Source: Deroplatys truncata (lineage: Eukaryota > Arthropoda > Insecta > Mantodea > Mantidae). From it: a stretch of DNA of 64,000 bases. Of the stretch, positions 10,320 through 21,245 are shown piece after piece. Position 1 is the first letter of the stretch. Every line of letters starts with the position of its first letter. Location of the stretch: assembly GCA_030765065.1 (NCBI GenBank), contig CM060979.1, forward strand, positions 103,466,350 through 103,530,349. The letters are read 5' to 3'. The position numbers and the translations under genes were made by a program. Under the pieces are notes generated by a model. The model was given only the letters and a program-made list of their open reading frames with translations. It made no database searches and had not been told where the DNA came from.

Positions 10320-10788
10320 ATATAGAGAAATGAACTAAAATAAGATATTTATTTTATTTGACCTAAATTTCGTATTTTAATGCGATTTTCATTTTTCGTG
10401 TAGGTAATCTTTTCCTGCCCCTTATAATTTAACAGTTAATGCAAAAGCATACAACATGCATGTATAATGAAGATGAATTCACAGGTTATTCACAGAAAAT
10501 TATGCATTTTATTACTTATGCATATATCTTAAACATGTGGTATTTTAAATAAAATTGTTAGGGCCACTAAAAAGAAATGCAGAGTAGTTTGAAGTGGGGG
10601 ATTTCTTGAAATCTTTGGAAGATTTAGTTTGGTATTATATCCGACTTTTCTTTATTTATTACACGTCGGATCTTCTTTTTTTGCGCCCAATGGTCTCCAA
10701 ACGTGTCTTTCCGATGAAATCTCCATATCGAATAATAAATACTTCCTCTACCTGCTCTAGGTAGTTGAGAGAGAGAATAAACATGTAT
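10320..10788 (+). repeat. Repeat A, 3' half
   Basis: This diverged unit starts in the middle of the family (AAGATATTTATTTTATTTGA, TTTTTCGTGTAGG) and ends CTCTACCTGCTCTAGGTAG, GAGAGAGAATAAA. It lacks the (CA)n tract. Confidence 0.5.
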
Positions 10789-10964
10789 GTTTTACATCTT
10801 GTACATACATTAAGTCTCAAAATAATACAAAAACGTAGTTTTGTACAAAAGTAGACTAAAACCGCTTAGTAGTCATCCCTAGTAGACATTATATTGCGAC
10901 GAATTATATTATTATATGTCGCCTTTAAGAAACAAGATCATGCTGGTGGTTTTGACTATGGAAA

Positions 10965-11110
10965 GAACCTGATACATTGCATTTCTCTAATCACTCTTCA
11001 AGCAACTACTCCTACAAAAGTTTATTTTTCTGCCTGCTTCATGTTAATCGGGATAAAGATTTTCAAAAATGTTTTTATTAGAAATTTCGTTGTAGGTACA
11101 AGGGGAAATT
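10965..11110 (+). repeat. Repeat A, 5' fragment
   Basis: The segment contains ACTACTCCTACAAAAGTTTA, TCATGTTAATCGGGATAAAG and TTCGTTGTAGGTACAAGGGG. A SINE-4 copy follows at 11113. Confidence 0.5.
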
Positions 11111-11112
11111 AA

Positions 11113-11352
11113 ATTTAAATTGAGTTTTATTTATGGACGTTCTTTAACAATTACGGTTCTTAGTAACCCATTCTATACAGAGCGTGTAAGACCGGAAAGT
11201 TTGCTCAGAGGCCTCTTTGTCAGGTTTGAGGTTCTTTTATGTGCCATAAATCCACGACACGGGACCAGCCGTTTCACTTTCTTTCCGAAGAAAGCTAAGT
11301 CCAGAATTCTTACGCCCGAAAAAAATCCATCGCCCTCCCGGGTTTGAACTGG
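11113..11352 (-). repeat. SINE-4 copy 1, head on the right, truncated in the tRNA part
   Basis: It shares GAGTTTTATTTATGGACG, TTTGCTCAGAGGCCTCTTTG, CACGACACGGGACC and TTACGCCCGAAAAAAATCC with the copies at 14650 and 37568. On the minus strand the tRNA-like head would begin near CCCGGGAGGGCGATGG and is cut off at 11352, within box B. Confidence 0.55.
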
Positions 11353-11803
11353 GATGAAACATGTTTCATGTAAAAGGTAGGTTGGGGTGAGGAGATTTTT
11401 TTGAAGATCTTCGTGTCGCACCCTTGGAAGATACTGAGTTTGGTATTTAACCGACTTTTCTTTTTTTAGTTATGTTGTCCACAGACAGACAGACAGAACA
11501 CACAAACAGACACGCGGACCTAAAACTGTATATTTTTATTCAGATATCCTCAAACGCGTATTTATGGTGAAATCTCTGGGTGAAATGCAAAATTTCCCCA
11601 CTTAGTGTAAGTAATAGAGAAAGTAAAACTATATAAGCACTATTTGAAAATTTAAACCAATAACAAAGAATATCTCGGAAATGGTTTATGCTACAAAAAA
11701 CTTGATAGGATATAAGCTGTATTCCTTAGCGAGATCAACATTTTATGTAGTAAAATTTGGTCTATAGGTTACGATTTACAATTACACAGTCATTTAGAAT
11801 GAC
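11353..11803 (+). repeat. Repeat A, 3' part then a middle fragment
   Basis: Bases 11353-11628 run from CATGTTTCATGTAAAAGGTA through a CAGA tract to AGTAATAGAGAAAGTAAAAC. Bases 11630-11800 are a second, middle fragment (TGAAAATTTAAACCAATAAC, ATCTCGGAAATGG). The order is again head-to-tail. Confidence 0.5.
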
Positions 11804-11985
11804 GTGGCGCTGTGGAGCTCTGGTTCCCGGCTACGGAACGCGCCCGGGATCGATCCCACACATGGACTTGAGGATTTTAAGTCCCGGGTATAGGACCGTT
11901 ATAGTGTATAGCACTAACTATAACAACTGAGAAAAGTTAAGGACTAACCTTGAAGTCGTACTTTCACGGAATTCTGGGGTGATTA
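11804..11985 (+). repeat. tRNA-headed SINE-like sequence
   Basis: The locally GC-rich head GTGGCGCTGTGGAGCTCTGG has a box B-like GGGATCGATCCCAC about 45 bp downstream, followed by a tail with AACTGAGAAAAGTTAAGGAC. No second copy is present in the window. The 800 bp to the right hold nothing I recognise. Confidence 0.4.
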
Positions 11986-12790
11986 TTAATCGGAAATATT
12001 TCTCAATTAAGAACAGAATTGTATTCAACATGATGTTCAAGTGATACCTTTCTGCGTAAATTCCTTTTTCTCCCACCACTTTATCCTTTGCTAGCTTCCC
12101 TCGTTACTGGTGTATTAATTTGAGGGCTAATAACTGAATGATATGCAATCAGAGCGCATTAGAAAGTAAAATACTACAGGGGTATAAGAAAGAACTAAAG
12201 GATTTGTTTCTAAGTGGAAAAAATACAGAGAGCGTTGCAAATAAATATTCCTTTTTTAATAATATATATTCCTCTCAATCTTTCAGCTATGCATAAGCAA
12301 TCTTCCAGGCACTTCAGTAAGTATTTATTTGGGCAATTATCTATTCATCCATTTAGGATTCACTTCTTTTTAAGTGTCTAACTTCCTCTCCAGCTGTCAA
12401 AGGTCTTTTGAGACAATAAATGGAATAACTGGTGGCACGATAAAGTCCTTCGGTTCCTAAAGTAACCCGATGTAATTATCTTCCGTAAAGAATTAAATAC
12501 ACGTTTATGAAGTAAAACTCCTGAATTCGAAATCTCCTCGATAAAGGATGAGACCCTTGGAAACAATTTTTACAGAAGGAGAGAAGACATTTTGTGGCAC
12601 TTTCAATATGGTATAACACCATATCTCAATTGGTGAGTAGCAGTGATTGTCTTGCAAGCTGGATTCTAATTTTAAAAGTAAGATGAAAAGAAAGATTAGT
12701 AAAATCGTATCGTTTACTGTAGAATAAAGGTAGAATCACAAATTATAAATGGAATCTGTCATTGTAGGTATGGGTACTATAGTAAACCTT

Positions 12791-12966
12791 GCCGGCCCTC
12801 GTAGCAGTGGTCGCTGGAGCGTATAGCTACGGCGTAACGTCAAGCGAGGGTCGCAGCTTCGAGTCCCGCCAGGGGCATGGGTGTGTATGTGTGTGGAGGG
12901 GGCTGTGGGTGTAATTGCAGTAATAAGCGGTAAAGTAAAACAGTAAAACACAGTAATCATAAACTG
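12791..12966 (+). repeat. SINE-3 copy 1 (plus strand)
   Basis: The head GCCGGCCCTCGTAGCAGTGG is followed by box B-like GCTTCGAGTCCCGCC (from 12856), a TG-rich stretch, then AATTGCAGTAATAAGCGGTA and an A-rich end. It matches the inverted copy at 13322-13478. Confidence 0.65.
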
Positions 12967-13182
12967 GTTAAACAAGGGCACTTAAAAAAAGCAATGCTTT
13001 AAAATATCCTTTAAATCGAATTTGGGCTGAATTTGGTTATCTTAGTGAGAGTAGGCCTCTGTTTTGCTTTTCTCACATTATCTCTTTTAAAAGGCAACCA
13101 TTGCTGTTTTTAAAAGAGATCCATCGCTGTTTTCCATAGCACGGAATGTGAGAGCACATAAATTGGAGGGCACATGTCGTAC

Positions 13183-13185
<3 letters not shown>

Positions 13186-13234
<49 letters not shown>
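13186..13234. repeat. (CT)n microsatellite
   Basis: Twenty-four CT units, nearly pure. The serine/leucine repeats in the open frames on both strands here are artefacts of the tract. Confidence 0.95.
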
Positions 13235-13237
<3 letters not shown>

Positions 13238-13321
13238 CGAAATTACCGCCTCTAGTCTATTCACACCTGTCTCAGACATCGGAAGGTGGATTTTTTTTTT
13301 TAATTTCCTCGGTTTACCCAG

Positions 13322-13478
13322 TTTATTATGACTGTGTTTTACTTTCTTTACCGCTTATTACCGCAATTACACACACAACACACAGACAACCCATGTCCTT
13401 GGCGGAACTCGAACAATCAGCTTGGCGGAGCGCCGAAGCTATACACTCCAGCGACCACGGCTACGAGGGCCGGCAGGT
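13322..13478 (-). repeat. SINE-3 copy 2 (minus strand)
   Basis: The reverse complement gives GCCGGCCCTCGTAGCCGTGG, box B-like TTGTTCGAGTTCCGCC, a GTGTGT tract and AATTGCGGTAATAAGCGGTA. With the plus copy it forms an inverted pair enclosing the (CT)n tract. Confidence 0.65.
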
Positions 13479-13524
13479 TGATGGTTCATCGAAAATGCTG
13501 CTGTGGCTCTTATCATCCAGGAAA

Positions 13525-13720
13525 GAAAGCTTAGAAAGTGTGTATGATATAAACTTGAAAAAAGAGGAATTTGGTGAATTCCATACCTTTTAAAGAATTG
13601 GTGCAAGACCCACATCGCTTTCGTATGTGCTTTATAATGAGTAAAGGACATTTTGAATTTATTTATAATTTATTAGAGAAAATGCAAAATCAGAACACTC
13701 AGTTTCGAAGTGAAATAAAA
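13525..13720 (+). pseudogene. PIF/Harbinger-type protein, N-terminal fragment
   Basis: The first frame reads VYDINLKKEEFGEFHT. After a +1 shift near 13590 it reads FKELVQDPHRFRMCFIMSKG, then HFEFIYNLLEKMQNQNTQFR. The EEFGEFHTL...DP.RF..YFRMS...F..L pattern is the N-terminal region of Harbinger/HARBI1-like nucleases, before the DDE domain. The frame is cut at FRSE by a repeat A copy, and nothing resembling the DDE part follows on the other side. The role is inferred from pattern memory only. Confidence 0.55.
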
Positions 13721-14566
13721 AAATCTGATAGTGTTACACTCACATGACTTTCTCTACCCTTGTACAAACTATTTTTACAAACGCTTATTCTCCATATGCT
13801 GCATGTTAATCGAGATATCGAGATGTCAATCTTATTGCTAATTTTCTTGTAGATGAAAGGGGAATACGGTATGCTATAAGCGATAGTCAAATCTTTTAAG
13901 CGCTGGTTGCTATGTGGCGCAATCCATTCTCTTTGCATGTTCAAGACAAAAAATGAATAACGAATTTGAGAAAAAGTATAAGTATAGGAACATTTAAGGG
14001 AATAATAAGCAATATCTCGAAAATGGTTCACTCAACAACAAAAATGTATGACATAAATTGTGTATTTTAACGCGATCTACATTTTTTGTGTAGTAAAAGT
14101 TTGTCTATCCCTATTGGTTCACCAGTTATGCAAAAGTCGTTCACAATGAAGAATACTTTTGGAGACATTCCCAGAAAATTCGAGATATACATTTCATTTG
14201 TCATGAAAATATCTTAAACATATGATATTTTAATCAAAATCGTTAGAGCCATTTTTTTAGAAAATTAAAATTTTCGAAAAATGTTCCATGTAAAGTGTAA
14301 TCTGGGGTGGGGGGATTTTCTTGAAAACCTTCGTTTCCCATCTCTGGAAGATACTGAACCTAAATACCAAGTTTGGTATTTATCCGACTGTTCGTTTCTG
14401 TTATGCTGTTCACAGACACACAGACACACACGGACATGTTTCTACAAATGCATTTTTTGGATTCAGGGGGTCTCAAAACATGTATTTCCGGTGAAATCTC
14501 GGTATCGAATTTTTGGGTGGAATGCAATACTTCCCCTACTTACTATATGTAGTAGAGAAAGTAAAA
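13721..14566 (+). repeat. Repeat A, full-length copy
   Basis: It starts AAATCTGATAGTGTTACACT, ends GTAGTAGAGAAAGTAAAA, and has a short CAGACACACA tract near 14415. At 846 bp it is a compact full copy. It abuts the Harbinger fragment. Confidence 0.75.
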
Positions 14567-14649
14567 AGATATCAGTTTTTAAGAATTGCGTTCTCTGAGG
14601 TGATTGCAATGGGAGAAAGAGCCATTTTCCTTTGTAGTTATTACAACTT

Positions 14650-14800
14650 TGTTTCCATTTAGACGCTCTTTAACTATAATGGTTCTTAGCGTCCCATTCC
14701 ATATTGGGCGTGAAAGACCAGAAATTTTACTCAGAGGCCTCTTTATCAGGCTTCAGATTATTTTATGTGCCGTAAATCTACAGCTATTACATTGTCATGA
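14650..14800 (-). repeat. SINE-4 copy 2, tail part
   Basis: The shared block is GACGCTCTTTAACTATAATG, CTCAGAGGCCTCTTTATCAG and GTGCCGTAAATCTAC. The tRNA-like head is missing. Confidence 0.5.
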
Positions 14801-15599
14801 TTGTCAAGGCAGTTGACATTTTATTTTTATTGGTAAATCAGGCACACTTTTACGAGTTTTTATCTCTAGCTACATTGGGCAGGAACTACATTAAAATTAT
14901 ACCAAACCGCCTTCAGCCTTACTTTTTCAATAATTAATTCTACCATAATGAGCTTCACGTGGTCTCACACATTAGTCACAAAATCCTGGGATGAGAAAAT
15001 CTAAATGTGATGGCACGGGTGCTACAAGGCATATAACGCCTATCATGTGCGTGGTAACAGTATGTTCTAAGCAATATGAATACATGGAGAAATGGATACT
15101 ACACTCTGACTGTGGAACGTAACGATAAGACAAGAGCTCGAAATGTCTACGCGAAGTTTCATTTCGAACACTGAAAAAGTTCCCATAGGGCAAAACAGAA
15201 TGTACATTTTTTAATAGAAATTTAAGTTTGTGTTTCCTACTAAAACTAGTATTTTCCAGAAGAGAGTATCTGGAACAGACACTGTGTTTTTAATCATTTC
15301 TTCTTCTAACCATAACCAAGCGAAGACGCGTTATATGACTTAGTGGCAAGGTAAAGAGTGTCTCAAATGAGGTAAAGGCCTTGTAGAAAGTTGGACTTTA
15401 TTCAGTGACGCTACAAGCCAAACGCATTCGTAAAAGGTTTCCTACCACGCTTGACCCTGTATAAGTCCTGCAGGACTTGCAGGCATTTGCTTTTCCCCAC
15501 TCATGTTTACCTGGCTGTATAGATATTCAGTTCCTTGTTGCTTTTCTTTTCTTTTTGGGACACCAAAGCAGTTTTAAATATACGTATCTACTGCAACAG
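14801..15599. other. Intron sequence, no recognised features
   Basis: I see no repeat-family landmarks or coding signal until the pyrimidine tract before the exon at 15600. Confidence 0.5.
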
Positions 15600-15747
15600 A
15601 GACAACATCGCCCTGACGCCAAGACGAGAGCCAGCCCAGGTAATTGTCGATCCTCAGCAGGGAGTGCCTGTTATGATTGCGGAGCCTTACGGTGAACATC
15701 AGGTGGGGGCCTTCAGGCTGCGCAACGATCATGGATACCAGGTGACG
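15600..15747 (+). CDS. Internal coding exon of the same host gene (second visible exon)
   Basis: The exon follows a pyrimidine-rich stretch and the acceptor CTGCAACAG ending at 15599. Its first A completes the AG carried over from the exon at 4925-5052. It then encodes 49 residues including DNIALTPRREPAQVIVDPQQ and AEPYGEHQVGAFRLRNDHG, and ends GYQVT before the donor GTGAGC at 15748. An alternative donor GTGACG at 15742 would keep the same phase but fits consensus less well. The alternating hydrophobic pattern (VPVMIAEPY, GAFRLRN, YQVT) suggests beta strands, perhaps a beta-sandwich, but I cannot name the family. The intron before it is about 10.5 kb and is filled with repeats. Confidence 0.7.
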
Positions 15748-16980
15748 GTGAGCATGCTTCAGTATTTTTATTTTCAAATCGTGTACCATGTTTGAGGAAA
15801 CATTTAGCATAAGGTATAAAGCTGAAGTAAAGTACTGTATGGAACGCTTCAGTGGACTTTGTTTTCTATTTGTGAGTAACATAAACGGCAACGTATATGC
15901 AATATCTATCCTAAGAATGACATTCGGGAATATTCCTAACAAACACAATTTATATTGTGTTATCGCACATGTTAGATATGCCGCGATGCTAAAATCGAAC
16001 GTTCTGATTTTCTCTTGGTTTTGAGCGGCAGATTTCCTAACTGTAAAAGTGTAAATCATTTGTCGTCAGCCCTCCGTATTTTCAATGTTTAAAGGAACTA
16101 GAAATTTTAGTAGGAGGATCGATTTTAACAACTGTGTAAGGAACAAACATGTGATATATTCAAGACAGCTATCAAAGTATCCTCCAAACATCTTACTACA
16201 GCAACTCACGATAGGAGGAATACTTAACTGAAGTTCGGACACCCATCCTGAGTACCTCTTGTAACAGTATAAATGCTAAGGTTACTGTTCTGTTTGCATT
16301 AAATGAGAAACAAAATCCAGGATAAGTATTTATACACATTTTTACTAGTATATTTTCTCCTTTTCATGGCAGAATTTCGTCTTATAATTTATGGAGTATT
16401 CTGTATACATTTAGGTATGTAAGTATTATATATGTATTATATATGTACGTATGCATGCATGTTTATAAGTGCTGCAAGCAGTGTTATTACAATAAAAGCA
16501 TTACGTCAGAATTCACTGCTCGTCCTTCCTTAATAGGACCGATTCATTAACTATATTGACATCTCGGAACTTATACCTAGCCAAAGGAAAGAATTATCTT
16601 TTTTGAATGAACAGAAAAAATATATATTGGAAATTTATTCATATGTAGATTTATTTTAAACTATACAGAATACGGTACTTAAAGCTATTACCCTAAACTT
16701 TCTTATAGAATTATCGATATCGGCAGACTATCACTAGATTTAATGGCAGTTAAATTATAGTCTTCTAGAGTTAATGTTATTTAGAAAATATTCAGCTCAA
16801 AATTCATTTTTGAATGAAACAATATCAGTTGAGCAGAAATGAAGGTAAAAGAAATTAGAACAATTGCACATTTCTAGTGCAAGAGTTAAGAGTACATCGT
16901 TGTTTATCTTTTATACACTAAACATATAAGGTAACTTGGAATAATTCATTAGGAAGGTATAAGACTAAAGAAAGCAGCTG
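15748..16980. other. Intron sequence, no recognised features
   Basis: AT-rich. The 161-residue minus-strand frame at 15574-16059 overlaps the exon antisense and has no domain signal. Confidence 0.5.
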
Positions 16981-16987
16981 AAGATAA

Positions 16988-17104
16988 TTATTTCCCTTAA
17001 CCTTATTGACTTGTGCTTTTACACGATATTACGTTTTCTTGTGTTCGAATCTTGGGGTTGAGTCCCCAGATAAGGCTTTTGTGGTTATTTTCCCTTAACC
17101 TTAT
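16988..17104. repeat. Small tRNA-like insert between near-perfect direct repeats
   Basis: TTATTTCCCTTAACCTTAT (16988-17006) recurs as TTATTTTCCCTTAACCTTAT (17085-17104), differing by one T. The 78 bp between them carry GTTCGAATCTTGG and GGTTGAGTCCCC, both like a pol III box B. This looks like a target duplication around a short retroposed insert. A chance local duplication is the alternative. Confidence 0.4.
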
Positions 17105-17990
17105 AATGTCAAAATAGTCTAACTCTCAGCTCAAGGAGTTCGGGCTCATTTAAATGTATTTTAAAATTCATCTAATGCACATATTATGTTCAGAAGTCTA
17201 AATGATACATCCAAAATGGTGCGTGTGATACAAGACGTTTAAGATCATAAGAACTACTCTTATCTTTTGACTGTGTCACCTTTGAATTTCGTTATATAAA
17301 AGTCATAGTTTAACGTTAAGGTAGCAGTAAAGTTATTAATCGCAGAAAACAAGGATAGAAAATTGGCAAGCCGCGGTACTTTGCACCGGAGGTATTTCTT
17401 CTTACATGGCAAACACCTGCTATTAACATACGTAGATGAAAAACACACATATATATTTATATATTTATATATTCGGAAGAGAGTTATACAACCAGATGAA
17501 AATTTTAGTGTGTATTGAAAATTACATTTAAAACTTCTTCAGGAAATAAATTGTTTGCATAACTTCACCTTGTAAAAACGAGTAATTCTAAAATATTCTT
17601 CTTAGAGTAAAACTTTAACACAGTAATAAGTAAAATTCTGGAATATATGGCTTTAAAATAACTCACATATGTATATGAGATTCCTTAAATCATATTGGTT
17701 GCACTATAAGTATTTTACCAAGCGTATTTAAGTTTACTAATATTAATTTCAAACTCAATTATTTTAACCTGAAGAAACTTACATTTATGGCTCTGTCTGT
17801 ATGTCTGTCTGTCTGTCTCTCTCTCTCACTCTCTCCCTCCCGATTTCCTACATAACATCTACTTTTATCTGCTGAAATATTTTTTTTTTTCAAATAATGT
17901 AAACGATTTTCGTGCAGAAGAATTGTCGTTGAAACTGTAAATCCGGTCTTAATATTGTACTCTATAGCGCTACTATTACTTTAACGTTTG
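17105..17990. other. Intron sequence, no recognised features
   Basis: Only AT-rich sequence and a CTGT/CT-rich stretch at about 17795-17835 are visible. Confidence 0.5.
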
Positions 17991-18200
17991 GTGCAGTACG
18001 TTTCCACCAAGCGAGCTCTTCATGCTCAGAGGTCTCGGTTCAATTCTCGGCTGGAGGATTATTCCCCATTCTCTCTATAGATACCTAAAAATCTCCAAAA
18101 GGTACATAATAGTAAAGGAGTGAACAGCATTGCCGAAGAACAATTCTTCCAAAGGCAAAGCCGCCAATATGACCCTAGATGCTGAAGACGTCATATAAAT
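17990..18200 (+). repeat. tRNA-headed SINE-like sequence
   Basis: The head is TTTGGTGCAGTACGTTTCCA and a box B-like CGGTTCAATTCTCGG lies near 18047. A non-tRNA body (CTCTCTATAGATACCTAAAA, AAAGGAGTGAACAGCATTGC) and an AACAAACAACAACAAAA tail follow. There is no second copy in the window. Confidence 0.4.
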
Positions 18201-19085
18201 GGAACAAACAACAACAAAATATTTGTTCATCATTTATTTATCGGTTATTTTATAAATGCGTACTCTTACTTCCTTATTTAAAGAATTTTCACAACTGTTC
18301 TTCACTTATGATTATTCATTGCATAATGTCATGTGTACATCGTATATTTGGAGCATTAAAAACGTATTCCTTACTTCTGGCGAGTAATATTTACTTCAGC
18401 CGTTCTCTGTAACAACGCAATACGTTTCAGGTAACAGTGATACCGAAAATGGCATTAGGGGTCATTACGTTTATTGAAGGACCCAAATATAGCTGACATA
18501 TGCCGATTGCATGATAGAAAGAGAGCCAAACTCAGCGACCCTAAAGGCTAAATGTGGTTGGAAGTAAATGTAGTATATTTTCTCCGATATTGGATACATC
18601 GTTTAACTAGAATGTTGTCTTAAGAGCACAATATTAACTACCTGTGTCCTACTCTCTAGGTTTCTGCTAGTTTTCATTGTCATTTTATAGTCCGGTTACC
18701 CCCGTCGTTTGCACGAGTTTCCTTCCGCGTCCAATTTTGCAAGTTTCCACTCCAGGTTAAAGTGGCGTATTTCTCTGAAGCAGTTCCCTTTGAATTTTCG
18801 AAATTAAACTCTAAGAATACTTTATAAGTTCGAAAATTATAACAGTTATTGTTCCCAAAATATAAGTTATTTCAGTTTGGTCGTGTAACCTAGGATCCAT
18901 TTTTAAGCCAGATTTGTAGAAACTGCGATTTTTCAATGTTTGCAAATCTCTGTAATCCACTATACGTATATATAAAGGATCTTTCAACAAGAGTGTCCTA
19001 TCTTTAACATGTGATAACTGCCGTTGTGATTGAGTTACAGCAGTCATTTTTTTCATGTGGTTACAGTTGTTATTGACAAATAGCC

Positions 19086-20147
19086 ATGGAACGTTACAGC
19101 ATTCAGCAATACGTAGAAATTGTGAAAATTTATTATCAAAATGGATCATCTGTTCGCCAAACCTTCCGTGTATTGCGTGAAGTTTACGTGTGCATAATCG
19201 TCCCTGCGAGAGAACGATTCGGCGTTTGATCGATAAATTTCAAAGAAGTGGTTCTGTCAGCGATCAAAGAACGCCTGTACGTAATCGACGTAAGCGCTCC
19301 AACGAAAACAGCGCCGTTCATGAGAGTGTACGCGAGAACGGAAACAAATCAATTGCTCGTCGAGCGCAAGAATGGGGGTTTTCGCCGACCACGACTTGGC
19401 GAATTCTGCATCTGGACTTGTTGTTTCACGCTTACAAAATGGTATTAACTCAAGAACTAAAGCCCAACGACCATAGATTGTGCCGTGTATTCGTTGCCTG
19501 GACTATGGAGCAATTGGAAGCTGACCCGGATTTTTGTCGAAAAATCATCTTCAGCGACGAAGCCCACTTTTGAATGGAAGGAGCAATCCGCTATTACCGC
19601 TATTGGAGCAATCACAATCCAATGCAGATTCAAGAACGACCACTTCATCCCCAAAAAGTTAATGTGTAGTGTGGATTTTGGTATGGTGGAATCATTGGTC
19701 CATATTTTTTCCAAGATGAAGATGGAGAAGCTCTAACTGTCAATGGAGAAAGATACCGGGTTCTTATAAGGGACTATTTTTCGCCTCAATTGGATGGTAT
19801 AGATCTCAGAAACATCGATTCCAGGATGTCATACTGCTCACGAAACAGTCGATCTTTTGAAGGAGAAGTTCAGAGGTTTCATCATTTCCTTTGGTGGTGA
19901 TGTTAACTGGCCCCTGAGGTCATGTGATTTAACGCCGTTGGATTACTTCTTGTAGGATTATGTTAAATCTCGAGTTTATGCCAACAAGCCAGAAACAGTA
20001 AATGATCTTATGAATAACATCACGCGTGTTATTCCTGAAGTTGGACCTAATTTACGTTCTTCTGTCATTGAAAATTGGGTCAACCGTATACGCGCAACCC
20101 AACGAAGTCGCGGCGGTCACTTAACTGATGTTCTCTTCCACACGTAA
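19086..20147 (+). pseudogene. mariner-superfamily transposase, frameshifted
   Basis: From ATG at 19086 it reads MERYSIQQYVEIVKIYYQNG, the N-terminal helix-turn-helix typical of this lineage. It shifts frame near 19190 into ERTIRRLIDKFQRSGSVSDQ and RAQEWGFSPTTTWRILHLDL, reaching IIFSDEAHF with the first catalytic Asp just before a stop at 19571-19573. The same frame continues as AIRYYRYWSNHNPMQ, with another stop where a Trp is expected (19666), and ALTVNGERYRVLIRDYFSPQ. A further shift gives HTAHETVDLLKEKFRGF and CDLTPLDYFL with the third acidic site, then a stop in place of Trp. The C terminus is RIRATQRSRGGHLTDVLFHT. At least two frameshifts and three internal stops make it non-functional. 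Confidence 0.85.
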
Positions 20148-20177
20148 TTACTGATGTTCTCTTCCATACGTAATTAC
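20126..20177 (+). repeat. 26-bp tandem duplication spanning the transposase stop
   Basis: TGATGTTCTCTTCCACACGT plus AATTAC is followed directly by the same 26 bp with one change (CATACG). The duplication repeats the last codons and stop of the mariner transposase and extends its 3' UTR. Confidence 0.8.
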
Positions 20178-20756
20178 ATTAATTATGTTCCAAAATAAAA
20201 AAAAGAAATAAACCTCTATCATGTATAGAACGTGTTTTATTTAAGTTCAAGGATAACACTCTTGTTGAAAGACCCCATATAATTTATGTTAAAAATACAT
20301 TTCAAATTACTTTTCAGGCATTTTTAAACTCTTGCACAGCCATTTAAATGTATGTTTTCTCAAATGTATACTTTTCAGCATGCACTACATCCCATAATCA
20401 TATTTTTATTCCAATTTTCCACACACATTTTAAATACGCAAATAATTTTGTAGCATGGTTTGTGTTTTGTTTTAGACATGCTGGTCTTATTGGAGTAAAT
20501 TCATCCTAAAATTCAATAAAACTTTAACTCTAGAATACATAATATTAAAAACGTTTTCTTAGAGCTTCAGAGCATCGATTTTAAAGTGTACCTCGCAATC
20601 ACTTCAAAGTACCTACATATTATATTAAATGCTCAGTATAACTGGAAACACCCGCGTGTAATAGTTAATACAAGATGGCATTATTAAATTATGATCACGA
20701 AGAGAAAGCTTATTTACATATGGGTTTATAAGTTAGGTGTAAGTATCGTATACTAT

Positions 20757-21245
20757 ACCGAGCGAGTTGGCTCCACGGTAACGTGTGAGGCTCGCATTCG
20801 GCAGTTCCGGGTTCGGTTCCCGTTGACCTTGGGTTTTTCGTGATTCTCCTTGGTCAGAAGGCTGGGGTGGTTTCTCATCTACCCATACACCTTCATTCTG
20901 TTTCCTTCTCATGTTTTAGGTGTGCTTATAGGTTAATGGTGTGCGGTGGTGCCGGACAGATGGCGCGGATGCTTGCACCAAAGAAAGAATGTTTCTCATG
21001 GACACTAGAGGACTGTAAGTTGGACAGTCGTTCATTGCCATCTCTGGGCAGCTCCAGTAATGGAACGGGTCTTCGAGCCAGTAACTTTTAGGGACTTCGG
21101 CGCGTCTCAGTGATCTGTCTTCCTGTGCCCTGTAGCCTCTTGTGGTTCCTTTATTTCATACCGTCCTCCCGGGGGATGGTAGTCGCAATAGATCTTACGT
21201 AGGTCGCGGTACGTGAGGTCTCCCCCTGCCCTATACACTATTGTG
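20757..21245 (+). repeat. SINE-1 copy 1 (long tRNA-derived SINE)
   Basis: The head reads ACCGAGCGAGTTGGCTCCAC then GGTTCGGTTCCCGTTGACC, giving pol III box A-like and box B motifs. The body of about 410 bp contains CTGGGGTGGTTTCTCATCTA, GATGGCGCGGATGCTTGC, GGACACTAGAGGACTG, GGTCTTCGAGCC and TTAGGGACTTCG. It matches copy 2 at 21676-22190 over its full length. Open frames inside are fortuitous. The 470 bp before it are without recognised features. Confidence 0.75.

Larger units (their letters stand above)
18971..20282 (+). mobile_element. mariner-superfamily element with TIRs
   Basis: The TIRs are TATAAAGGATCTTTCAACAA on the left and, as reverse complement, TATATGGGGTCTTTCAACAA on the right; both then read GAGTGT. 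The ends lie within TATA, so a TA target fits. The length of about 1.31 kb is usual for a complete mariner-type element. It carries one broken transposase gene on the plus strand. The 340 bp to the left, outside the element, hold nothing recognisable. Confidence 0.85.

Noticed and set aside
9166..10338. Recurring frames of 63-113 residues (for example at 9166, 9997, 14281 and, minus strand, 23002) containing LFVSELCCSQT and DTHTHT
   Set aside because: They lie inside repeat A, change frame between copies and include the CA tract. The similarity is that of the repeat DNA, not of a conserved protein.
13073..13593. Frames with long Ser-Leu or Arg-Glu repeats on the two strands
   Set aside because: They are translations of the (CT)n tract joined to SINE-3 sequence. 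Only the segment after 13525 has a real protein pattern (Harbinger fragment).
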